A stretch of 26,706 bases of DNA from contig JAULBX010028780.1 of the NCBI GenBank assembly GCA_032358255.1, forward strand, positions 1 to 26,706, given 5' to 3'. The position numbers and the translations under genes are program-made. Source of the stretch: Heterotrichella gracilis. Its lineage: Eukaryota; Sar; Xanthophyceae; Tribonematales; Xanthonemataceae. The notes below the pieces were generated by a model. It made no database searches and was not told the origin of the DNA. It saw only the letters and a list, made by a program, of their open reading frames with translations. Positions 17,679 to 26,706 of this stretch are shown here, piece after piece; the first letter of the stretch is position 1, and every line of letters begins with the position of its first letter.

Positions 17679-20600
17679 CTAGGTTTGGCGCTTAGTGGTT
17701 GAGTAGGCATACAGGTCGCGCCCATGGTCTGAGGCACTGGGTTCAATATAGGCCCGGTCCACCAGCGACTCCCTCAGTTCAGCCCATCCGTTCTGCAGCT
17801 GCTTCACGATCTTCCACAGCTCAGGGTTGTCGTGCTCCAGCTGGGTCACCCTGCACACGTACCACTGCCCTGTAAGCCCACCGAAGCGACCAAGGGCAGA
17901 CACCCACCCGGCCTGGTCTACTCAAGTGGAAAACCAAACCTGGTGGCCTGTTGCATTGGAACACAAAGCATTGTTCTGCCTGTGCGTAGGCAAGATTCCT
18001 CACGGCAAGAGCAGTGGACTGTAATGGCGGCACAAGAAATTGAGTTGCCCACTCCATCCACTCCCTCACAGTTCTTACAACTACAATAGAAAGGGAGTTT
18101 GATTGCGCACCAGCTGCTGCCATATCATTTTGATTGCGATGTACATAATATATCAGGAAAAGCAGTGTAGTGAATTGATTACGAGCTTGCAATTAAAATG
18201 ATTGAATAGTGATCACAATTGTAATTGTGCATTGTACTACATTATCATGATAATGTATGATTATCATGTAATCATACATTAACATGAAATTATCATGATA
18301 AAGTTAACGTATAACATTGCATGTATGGGAGGGGGGGGTATTTATACATGTATTCTTGCCTGTGCCTCATTCCTCAAAGGTTATAAAGGTACAGTATCAC
18401 TGTACCTCTTGTGAAGATACTCATTGGATGCCACCAACTGCTCATGGGCCACGATTCGCTCCCACTCCAATTTCCGCTGCTGCTCAATCTCTGGGTCAGT
18501 CAAGGGCCGCAACGCAGAGCCCTGCCGCACCTGCAAGATTACATTTGTAGTCCAGGATAAGTGGTTCTCAAGAATTGGTGATTCGTAAGCACTGAAGCCA
18601 TCATGTCAAAGAACGCTTTTTTGCCGGATTTGGTAAAAATTACCGAATTTATTTATTTTTAAAATCTCCCGTAATTCCAGAAACCATTAGCATGCATAGC
18701 ATACATAGCAGCCACTCATGCGCCCATTTTGTGCCATAATAACCTGTACAGACGTCCTTTGAAGCGATACACGCATGCATGCGTACTGCTGACCTACCTC
18801 CTGGATGGTGCCCCTTTGCTTCTTCTTCAGGTGCTGCTCATTTTCCTCATTCTCTTCTACCACCTTCCGGCTGTGCACCTTGGCCATCCTCTGGGTGTGG
18901 TCATAAGTCTGCATGGCACAAAACTGGATCAACTGCCCCTCGGAGCCCTGGTGTCTTATCTGTCTCGAAATTCAACAAGCAGGCACATCCTCGACGTGTT
19001 TTAATGTTGTCCACATCCATTAAGAGTGTAACCTCACACACAAAAACCCCTTCACCTCTCCTACTGTGCTTGTACCCATTCCCCCGTTGCCAGTCCCAGA
19101 GTCCTCTGGCTGTACCTGCTATGCTCCATTCCTGTACCCTGCAGCACCCCTACTACCCTTGGAAGCAAAGCCATGTGAGGCCTGCTGTGGGATCTCCGCC
19201 AGAGGGCGGCGGCGGGTGGGGTCTGGGGCAGTGGTGGTGTCTGCAATGGGAGCTTTGTCTGTGGCGGTGGAGTGTGGGGGTGAGGAAGGAACCTTGATTG
19301 GGGTGATGGAGTCAGGATACTATAGGTGGATGCGATTACAGGATGAATTGCACCGTAGAAATGAGGAGGAAGGCAGGTAACACATGGCACAAATGTTTTC
19401 CCTGGACTTTCCCCCATGTCACAACCAAAACCCTGGAAGGTTACAGTCTCGACCAGGAAATTTGGGGTATTTGCACCCCTGGGGCCAATAGGACTGCTGG
19501 CCAGTAAGTAGGGTTTAGGTGAGGTTGGGAGCAAAGGGGTCAACCCTAAACTCTGTCTGGGGTCTGGGGCGCTATACCAATTCAGCCAGTTTAAGGGCGT
19601 TGCACCATTTTATGGCAATTTATGGTAATCTCAGGGTCCTATGGTAGTGTATTTTGGACCTTATACCTTTGACTATCACCCATACCAGAAATACACAACA
19701 TTACAGTGGAAAGCGGGCTTGCATGATGAAGGGGGGAGGAAGATGAAGGGTGGTTTGACTTTACACTCAAGGTGTGCCGTCGCACGCGCAAATAATGGTA
19801 TACAGTTGAGGTGTGCCGCCACCTACGCAAGAAATGGTCTTGGTTTGCATTGCTGCTCGTGCATTACGTTAAGAATAATCTAGTATCTACTAGAATCTAG
19901 ATTCATGCTGAAAACATGCTGTCCCCCACCTTGAGCTCTCATGATATCAATGTGATGCCTTGTGATGTTCCCCCAGGTAGGAAAGCTCACGCCCTCCACC
20001 ACGCCAGGCAGCATCGCCACGCCACCGCCACGCTGGTAGGCATGTGCCATGCTTCCCTGTTGGTTGTACATCTCTGCACGCAGCATTGCCTCCAGCATCG
20101 GCTTCTCCAGCTGCAACTCTGGCTGTTGCGGATACACCATAGGCAGCGCTTGCCCCCAACAATCCTCTTGGCCCCAACAATCACGAAGTCCTCCTGGATG
20201 GGCCATGTAGGAAGAGGGCCTGCTCAAGCAGTTCTCGCCAGTGTGGGGGTTGCATTTATAGGGGCCCATGTGTTTTGAACCCATGGCTTTGAACAAGCTC
20301 TTTGGCAAGGACCCCTGTTTGGGTGGGCAATCGAAATGGGTGAGACGGCAGATGGGGTGGTGATGGCGGAGGACCATGTCTATGTGATCGAACCACAGGC
20401 ATAGATAGCCTCATGATGTTCCAAAAAGTGCAAGACCACATTATCGCTCACAACTTGCAGTATCAGGATTTTAATACCCTTTCCAAAATGGCATCTATAT
20501 CCACAAATACCCTAGAAAAGGGTACTCTTGGTGTGGGAGCGGACATATAGTGCATTAACCTAAGAATTAACGAGCAAGTGGTTGGCAGTGTGGACATGCA

Positions 20601-20682
20601 AGCTCATTTGTGTTTTTTAACGTGCACGCACCTTCAGCAGGCGACTGTCCTCAATGAGAAGGTCTAATGAGGTGGATGAAGC
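17679..20682 (-). CDS. Unidentified small, charged, coiled-coil-type protein
   Basis: Exons in transcription order: about 20682-20633, about 20125-19930, 19258-19138, 18963-18798, 18530-18406 and 17850-17679 (TAG at 17681-17679). Phases agree at every junction. The product ends with a highly charged helical part: M-A-K-V-H-S-R-K-V-V-E-E-N-E-E-N-E-Q, then L-T-D-P-E-I-E-Q-Q-R-K-L-E-W-E-R-I, then V-T-Q-L-E-H-D-N-P-E-L-W, with a tail D-L-Y-A-Y-S-T-T-K-R-Q-T. The N-terminal part is Gln/Pro/Gly-rich and likely disordered. The 5' end is uncertain: the second exon could instead start at an ATG at 20140 or 20206, and further 5' exons may lie near 20870-20750 (after a TTTTGCAG) and 21165-21127 (M-R-R-M-E-P-D-P, donor GTATGT). 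No family was recognised; a structural or adaptor role is only an inference. Confidence 0.6.
18180..18305. repeat. AT-rich palindrome cluster in an intron
   Basis: The stretch holds a perfect 20-base palindrome TACATTATCATGATAATGTA (18238-18257), then TGATTA-TCATG-TAATCA (an inverted repeat with a 5-base loop, about 18258-18274) and AATTATCATGATAA (about 18288-18301), plus ACAATTGTAATTGT to the left. TTATCATGATAA recurs. It lies in the last intron of the 17679-20682 gene. Confidence 0.85.
18387..18407. promoter_or_regulatory. Perfect hairpin overlapping a 5' splice site
   Basis: AGGTACAGT-ATC-ACTGTACCT has 9-base perfect arms and a 3-base loop. On the minus strand the donor of the exon 18530-18406 lies within one arm (AG then GTACAGT), so the pre-mRNA could fold over its own splice donor. 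Whether it regulates splicing is unknown. Confidence 0.6.
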
Positions 20683-21559
20683 TGGCAGGGGACGGGCGCC
20701 AGTGGCCTGGAGGGGACAGTGACAAGGGGTGGGTGGGCTCTGCTATGGCCACTGGTAACCCTAATCATATGAGGTCTAGTTTTGTGGAATGCAGCAGTGG
20801 AGCGTTTGCTGCCAAGCTGCCAAGGGACTTGCTGCAAAAGTATGGGAGCAGTCGTGCTGTAAGCCAGGTAAGCCTCAAGGGTCGTCGAAGTCCAAGTCAT
20901 GGACACTCAAAGAGCACACAGTGCAAGGGACAACATATGCACGGATGGTTCCTCCCGCTCCCTGCAGTTGAGTCTCAAGGCATGCAGCCTCGAGGCACTG
21001 CTCAGGCGCTAGATATTGTGGAGCAATATAAAGTGGCCATACTTAGCACTGGGCATCAGCGCGGAAATTACCCCCGTCGTCGCTGGCGCTCTTGAACCGC
21101 CGTCAACTCCCAGCCACATACCTCCCGTAGTGCACAAGGGTCGGGTTCCATCCGCCGCATGGTCAAAGAGTGTGGAAAGTCGTGCAGGGGCACTTTACTC
21201 GCCGCTCGTGTGGGCAGTCCTCGTTCAGTTCGGTCACCTATGCATGACTGGACAAATAACTGCGGGGAGGACGTGAAAGCAGAGTTATTCATTTAAGGAG
21301 TTGTTGTAACTAACCGTTGGGTCAACGTTCAACTGTCATATGTCACAGCGGAACCGTTCGACTGTCAATGTATATTCATCTCCCCGTCACCCGCCTCCCA
21401 AGTTGTGTTCCCCCTGCTTGGGCTGCAATCACAGGGGACTGCCAACATCGACGTCAGCCAAACCATAAACGTTAACAAGGACAGCAGTTGAGTTTTTATC
21501 AAGTACAGTGCTGGCCGGTGCGTTACAATAGTGAGAGTAATCCTGTGTGCTTGTCGTCG

Positions 21560-21690
21560 AATGCATGCATGCATCTGCGCAGAGTCACTGACTCCGAGTA
21601 CAGTGTGGGAGTAGGATGTGTATGATACTTGCACCAAATATGGTCGTATGACATGTGCACACCTATCCTACTCACTGGAGGCACTGGAAC
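21560..21690. repeat. Dispersed repeat family, copy B
   Basis: It shares with copies A and C: ATGCATCTGC, AGTCACTGACT, CAGTGTGGGAG-AGGATGTAT, ATGGTCGTA and CACACCTATCCTA. It lies about 220 bases from copy C in the same orientation. Confidence 0.7.
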
Positions 21691-21778
21691 GCGTAATTTC
21701 TCACGTGGTGTTACCATGACAAGCCTTGGGTGACCAGTTTGGTGCTGCACCTCACAGCGTTTCTGCAGCCCAAAGTGG

Positions 21779-21880
21779 AATGCATCTGCACAGTGACTGA
21801 GTGCGTTTACCATTTCAGTGTGGGAGCAGGATGTATATGCCACTTGTGTCAAACATGGTCGTACTACACGTACATTATGT
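21779..21880. repeat. Dispersed repeat family, copy C
   Basis: It is closest to copy B: AATGCATCTGCACAGTGACT, CAGTGTGGGAGCAGGATGTA and CAAACATGGTCGTA. It is shorter at its right end. Confidence 0.7.
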
Positions 21881-22263
21881 AGATAAGCCCTAATCTGGGC
21901 AGAATCGAGGTGGCAGCTAGGGCAAAGCTAGACTAGGGCCTAAGGGTAGGGCCCAAGCTAGATTATTAAAATATTATAGGACTACCGGTACTTGTTGTTA
22001 TTTGCCCAAAGCTTGCTCTGAGGTGTGGAACTGTGCAATGCTGTGGTATATATACTGTCCCGTTTCCACAAGGCGCTCATCCCCACGCCATGGGTGCCAA
22101 TCGCCAGTGCTGCGGCTGCCTTTCAAGCCGTGTAAGCTGTGCTTGCATCTGTCGCAGAATAAGGTACAGTCTGGCACAACTGCCACTCATTTCAACCACC
22201 GGAGTCTGTGATATGGCATCCCTGAACCTTCACGGCATCCGCCGTTATGGTGCAGCGCAGCAG

Positions 22264-22283
22264 GTACCTTTCGTGAAAGGTAC
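22264..22283. repeat. Near-perfect palindrome / hairpin
   Basis: GTACCTTTC-GT-GAAAGGTAC has 9-base perfect arms with a 2-base centre. It lies outside any supported exon. Confidence 0.8.
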
Positions 22284-22978
22284 ATATAAATTGTACATGG
22301 CATCAGTAAAGTGTGCTCTTGAAGATAAGGTAGAAAGAAGGAAGAAAGAAAGAAAGGGGACGGCACAAAGGCGGAGTTCAAGGGCCACTGGCTCGCACCA
22401 GGGCACCGACCAGCCAGAACGGCCGGTCAAGCACAGGCCTTAGCCTATGCCAGCATGCATGGCATGCAAAAGGGTTTGACGTTTGGTGTACACAGCATAG
22501 GAACCCTGGATAGCAAGCCGTTGCAAGTCAGGAATTAGTTTGGCAATCACACTAGGTAGTAGGCCAATAGCAGTCAGAGCATCAAAGGTGGAGATACAGC
22601 TGTACTACTGGAGCAAACAATGTTGTGCGCATAGCAAGTGTCCGTGGGTAAGCGGTCTCATAAAAATTAAGAAGGCAGGGAAGGCACAAAGGCATGGTAA
22701 GGGGTCTCCAGGTCGCACCACGCCATTGCGTGCGGTGGTTACACATTGGCTTAGACAGAATTGCTGGCAGCCTCATCCACCTACTTGCCAGTCAAAACAT
22801 ATGCAAGCAGCGCCTGGGCGTGTACCTCACCACACCAGGCTCACCATAGGGTTGCATGTCCTCCAGTTCACACTTACACCATGACACACATCAATTGATC
22901 AATGACCCTCAGTGCTCCCTTTAAACCCATACCCTTGGGCTAGGGTTGGCCCCTGCGTTTGCCCTACCCTAGGGTTTC

Positions 22979-25900
22979 CTACTCCCCCCCAGGTAGCGCA
23001 TGAATGGCCTTTGCATTTGCCCTCAACACAGACCCTGGGCTAGGGTACGGCCTCTGCTGGAAGAGTGGGCCCCCAGCAGTGGTGTCTGCCGCCCGTGGCT
23101 GCACCCCCTCCAGCCCACTGGACCAGCTCCCACGGGGGGCATCGGAGTAGGAGGACTGTGGGGAGCAAAGGGATAATTGTTTCAGGGGGTGGGTAATGGA
23201 GCGGGAGTAGAGGGAAGGGGAGCATGGGGGATTGGTAACACAACACGATGGGTAAGTGCAGCACAAGGAGATGGTTTGGCGGCACATCTACTTTCCAACA
23301 CATACCATAGAGTGATAAATGAACTGAGGGAATGCATTCAAGGTGGGTGGGGTGTCAAGAGGGTGTAGCCAGGACAGGCCACTTAACACAGGCCACTTAA
23401 CAGAAGCAGAGGGAGGGAGCGCAAAATATGTAGCAGGGGCTGGGGCTGATCACAGATAGTCCTCGTGACTGCATGGCCACTGCCGGGGTGCATCGCTTTG
23501 ATAGGAATATTACGTGAACAGCATGCAGCATGGGTAGATCCACAAGGTCCAGTACCACCGTAAAAGCATGCAGTACACGCACGACTCCGTGTATTTTTTC
23601 CTTTCATAATGGCGGTGAAACGTGCAACAATGTCTCTCTAACATGCCCTTGCACGAATTGGTGTACATGATGCGTTTGTCAATACCAAGCAGAGCTTCAA
23701 AAGGGTTGCAGCGTACCGGATCCATGGGGTCGTTTTCCTCCCCTCCCCTCTTGTTTGCATTCCTCCCCCTGTTTTGGTTCCGCAACGCCTGCTGTGCTGC
23801 AATCCTCTCCCTGTACGCCGCAGCACCACCGCCCCCCTTGGGAGCACCGCCAAAGTCGCCCAGGGGAGGTCGGGCGGGGGCGGTGGTGGGTTGTGGGGCG
23901 GCGGTGATGGCGGTGGTGGTGGTGGGTGCTGTGGCTGTCGCAGGAGTGGTGGAGGTGGGGGGTGAGTGAGGAAGGGAGGAGTAACGCACTGAGTTTGAGT
24001 AGATGGGGAAACCCATTGCGGATGTGGTGTGCAGAATAGTTTCCAAGCATGGCATTGGGTGTCTGTGGATTCTTCAATAGATGCACGCAGCACCTGGCAC
24101 TCCACACCCCTTGCCATGTATCTCGGTGGACACACCTACCCTTACCAAGTACCAGACATTTTCTTTTTCAAAGTGCTCAAGTCAGCTCAGTTGCCAGCGC
24201 AAACACTTGACCTCATGCAACAAATCATTTAAATCTTTATGACAAGCCCGCTGCCCCCGAGCGGTGTCAACAACAGAAGACAGACCAGGGCAACAAACGC
24301 CGAACATACCTAATTGGGGTTCGACCGAGGCGTCATCCTGGTAGTACCCCAGCCCCCTGGCGCCGGATTTGAACACGAATCCGGGACGGGGCCCCGCGAA
24401 TGTGGGCGACGGCTGAAACATGTCCCCCCCTTCTGCTGCTGAGGTGGCGGTGGGGCGATCCCACACTGTTTGGCCTGGCGCGGGACAGGGGAGGGAAAGC
24501 GGGTGTAAGCAAGCGCCAGGGGGAGTACAGGAAAAAGCCAGGGAGGTATGGTGGGTGGAGCATGCATGGAGAGGGTGAGCTCACACAATAAACAAAATTT
24601 GGAGAGCTGGGGTTTTCAAATTCCACCCCGTGGTCTACTTACCCAAAGCACTAGTAAAATGTGTGGAACAGAGTGACATAAATACTGTAATAATGATGAA
24701 AAAAGCCCGCCGCACCCTGTGTAGCAGGGACCACATCTCCCACTCACCTGTCCCCAAGTTGTAGTAATATGTTTTCCCTGTGGCAGGGTCAACAGCCTCC
24801 ACCCACCCCGGCTTCAAAGCACCGCCGCCACTAGACGGTTTCGTCTGTGGCATGGGCGGTTTCGCCTGTGCCACGGGTTGATTTGGCTGTGCCACCTGGG
24901 GATTCGGCCTGTCCCAGCGCCGCTCCCCAGTGGCGGGGTTGTAATAGTAGGGGTGGTTGTAGGAAGTATCCATGGCTTCAAACCAGCCCTCTGGCAGGGG
25001 GGCAGCGGTGGAGGAGGGTGCAGGTGCAGGAGCGGGGGTAGGGGTGGGAGCTGGTGCCGGGGTGGGTTCCTGGTGGAAGGGGTGGGCAATGAATAAGAGC
25101 ACAGGTACGATGCAATCCATAGAATGCATTTCAAGGTTGTCACAAGCACTGCTTATGCAGCGCATACTATAAACCATATCAGCAGTTGTATTACAATTTT
25201 AATCACCAGCATGCATCGGAAGGCTTATGCTATGTCATTGAGTTGGAGCACACCTTGCACGCATACACTGCACGCTACCCATGTGTACATTTACATCTTA
25301 AACCCTCAGGATCTTGTCTGGAGGACTATGATATAACTATTTCTAGTCGCCCTTAACTCGCCCGTTTCCGTCGCTTCTCACCGTTTTTGGCAGAATCCCC
25401 CTGGCCGCCAGCCTGGCCCTCAGCAGGGGAGGAAGCTCTTTCTTCCCCGCATCCCCACCCGCACCACCCTCCCCCCTTGACCCCCCACCGCTGGCTGCCG
25501 GCGGGGGCTGCTGCTCCGGCTGTGGGTGGGGTGCGGTGGGTGGCTGGTTGTACACCGGCTTTGAGGAGTAGGAGGGTCTGGGGACGGAGCGCTGCCGTTT
25601 GGGGTCCGAGGCGCGGGGAGAGGCTTCTGCAAGAAAAAGGGTGCATGGGTGGGTTGGTGGCGTTTAAAAAAATTGCCTACTGTAGGCAACGGTGCATCGT
25701 GGAGTGCACCGACTCCACTGGTGGACGACTGTGCTTGACATGAAAGGTGAAGGCTGAACCCACTATCAACAGTGACAGGATGCAACTTTGCAACATCGAT
25801 GCAAGGGTGCAGTACTGTGCGGATGTATGCTGGCTTATGCTGGCGAGCATGCAAGAAGAACCTTTACTTGTACATTGATTGCTGACCCTGATGGCATGCC

Positions 25901-26706
25901 ATGCAGGTTGCTCCCTTTGTCTTCCAAATGTTCCAAAACCTCAGGCCAATTCTCAACATCCCACCATCACCACCCACCTGCCCCATCCCCTCCCGCCTCC
26001 CCCTTCCACGCCTCCCTTGTGGCTGCCAGCACAGCACTGGGGGGCTGGTAATTGGACCAATCCCCACCTCCCCGCTCACGTTCACTGCCACCAGCCCCAG
26101 CAGTGGGTGCCGCACGCTCTGCTCGGAATTCATCCGCCGCCTTCAGCAGCTTGTCCTGTGGCAAAAGAGGGGAGGGGAATTTATTGGAATTAAAAAGAAA
26201 GTGCTGTGATCAGGATGTTTTATTTCCATCATTACAGTACAGCAAAACAAACTGTTACTGAGGTTTTCCCCTGTAACTCATTTACTGCCTTTTGGCAGCT
26301 TGCCATGTGGCAAAGTGGGTCCGCTTTTTTGCACCCAGTCAACCATTCAGGGTCCAGGGTCTAATTTGTGGGCCAGGCCAGGCGAGCACCTTGAGCTGGG
26401 TAGGGTCTGGTAGGGTTTCCAAGGGTTCCTCCGGCGCCACAGTGCCTCGAAGCGGTTCATCAGGGTTTAGGGTTTCAAAGGTCTAGGGTGTGTACCATGC
26501 GCATGTGCGCACCTTGAGCTGGGTAGGGTCCGGTAGGGTTTCCGAGGGTTCCTCCGGCGCAGCGCGCTTGCCCACCACCGATAGAGTGCTTCGAACCGCC
26601 TCCTCTTGCTCCTGAAGAACTGCTGCTTGTACCTCAGATTCAAAACCCAAACTTGAGTTCAAATTTGAATTTGAATCATAAGGGCGCGTTTCCGAGGGGG
26701 GTGGGG
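22979..26706 (-). CDS. PQBP1: PQBP1-like WW-domain splicing protein (3' seven exons; 5' end outside window)
   Basis: Exons in transcription order: 26706(edge)-26513, 26155-25978, 25626-25382, 25069-24748, 24465-24310, 23934-23717, 23155-22979 (stop TAG). All junctions are GT-AG with matching phases, giving about 495 residues from the edge. The C-terminus reads [14 protein letters not shown], then [19 protein letters not shown], which is the diagnostic U5-15kD (DIM1/TXNL4A)-binding segment of polyglutamine-binding protein 1. Upstream are two WW domains, L-P-E-G-W...Y-Y-Y-N...R-W-D-R-P and L-K-P-G-W...Y-Y-Y-N...V-W-D-R-P, the second interrupted by an intron; a PQBP1-type N-terminal motif [15 protein letters not shown]; and a longer disordered N-terminal part. 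PQBP1 is a nuclear protein that binds Pro-rich partners and the U5 snRNP. No start codon was seen in the window. Confidence 0.88.
24748..25069 (-). other. WW domain pair of the PQBP1-like protein
   Basis: This exon starts with a Pro/Ala-rich linker (P-T-P-A-P-A repeats), encodes the complete first WW domain, a Gln/Pro/Lys spacer with three similar units ([21 protein letters not shown]), and most of the second WW domain. The second Trp (V-W-D-R-P) comes from the next exon, 24465-24310. The animal PQBP1 that I know has one WW domain. Confidence 0.85.
26293..26318 (-). repeat. Intron copy of a PQBP1-like acceptor and exon start
   Basis: On the plus strand GGCAGCTTGCCATGTGGCAAAG resembles AGCAGCTTGTCCTGTGGCAAAAG at the acceptor of the exon starting at 26155, about 149 bases away and upstream on the transcribed strand. 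The copied acceptor has CATG in place of CCTG, so AG is lost. Confidence 0.5.
26386..26460 (-). repeat. Intron copy of the end of a PQBP1-like exon with its donor
   Basis: The last about 60-75 bases of the exon 26706-26513 are repeated inside its downstream intron, offset by 123 bases: ACCTTGAGCTGGGTAGGGTC, then GGTAGGGTTTCC, then AGGGTTCCTCCGGCGC on the plus strand, followed by a diverged extension. On the minus strand the copy still ends CTCAAG then GTGCTC, a possible second donor. Confidence 0.85.

Larger units (their letters stand above)
20683..22978. other. Stretch with possible 5' exons of the gene to the left and repeats
   Basis: Candidate minus-strand exons near 20870-20750 and 21165-21127 are described with the 17679-20682 gene. 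Repeat copies B and C lie at 21560-21880. A purine-rich tract of GAAA/GGAA units lies at about 22327-22360. A TTACA at 22873 (TGTAA on the minus strand) is about 105 bases past the PQBP1-like stop and is a candidate polyadenylation signal. Nothing else is supported. Confidence 0.4.

Noticed and set aside
17191..17682. 163-codon open frame on the plus strand
   Set aside because: Ser/Thr/Gln-rich with no recognisable motif, contains CCCTAA-type repeats, and abuts the stop of a well-supported minus-strand gene.
19066..19380. 104-codon plus-strand frame
   Set aside because: Overlaps the phase-consistent minus-strand exon 19258-19138; composition is that of a complement shadow.
22033..22443. 136-codon open frame on the plus strand
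   Set aside because: It spans a palindrome and a purine microsatellite, has no domain and no splice context. The Lys/Arg-rich part comes from the GAAA tract.
25420..25854. 144-codon minus-strand frame overlapping the PQBP1-like exon
   Set aside because: Wrong frame; the exon 25626-25382 has matching phases and a PQBP1 motif in another frame.

Overview
This window reads as nuclear DNA of a eukaryotic green alga or a close relative. Genes are split by many GT-AG introns of about 120 to 790 bases, exons are GC-rich, and introns carry many plant-type telomere-like heptamers (CCCTAAA/TTTAGGG). The best guess is a chlorophyte of the prasinophyte grade with TTTAGGG telomeres, for example Cymbomonas-like. 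That placement is an inference and could not be checked here. No prokaryotic operon, CRISPR array, tRNA or rRNA was recognised.

Layout, left to right. (1) Bases 318-749 (+) are the last exon of a gene that starts outside the window; its product resembles the C-terminal half of leucine carboxyl methyltransferase (PPM)-type SAM-dependent enzymes. (2) Bases 2156-12950 (+) hold a complete gene for a single-pass LRR receptor-like kinase. I could assemble 22 exons (2589 nt, 862 residues) with matching phase at every junction. It has a signal peptide, an N-terminal cysteine-bearing LRR cap, 12 exons that each encode one LRR, a Cys-containing C-cap, one transmembrane helix and a Ser/Thr/Tyr kinase-like domain. 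(3) Bases 12951-14282 are 3' flank and intergenic DNA with a possible decayed coding stretch. (4) Bases 14283-15465 (-) hold three exons of an unidentified gene with a hydrophobic segment and a coiled-coil-like segment. (5) Bases 17679-20682 (-) are a short, charged, coiled-coil-type protein gene that I could not identify, assembled from six exons with consistent phase; its 5' end is unresolved. (6) Bases 22979-26706 (-) are the 3' seven exons of a PQBP1-like spliceosomal WW protein, recognised from its very conserved C-terminal U5-15kD/DIM1-binding segment. Its 5' end lies beyond the right edge.

The most striking property is structural. In the receptor kinase gene and again in the PQBP1-like gene, the sequence around exon edges (the last or first 15-100 coding bases plus the splice site) is repeated once or more inside the adjoining intron, in the same orientation, usually 30-200 bases away. 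Some copies are nearly intact pseudo-exons, including a degenerate kinase catalytic-loop exon and three successive acceptors all starting V-Y-K-A. This suggests that introns here grow by local tandem duplication across exon-intron borders, creating decoy splice sites. The second notable feature is an LRR type in which all 12 exon-encoded repeats carry a conserved Trp after G-x-[LI]-P.

The genes do not form an obvious functional unit. The receptor kinase would act at the cell surface and the PQBP1-like protein in nuclear splicing; the other products are unknown.
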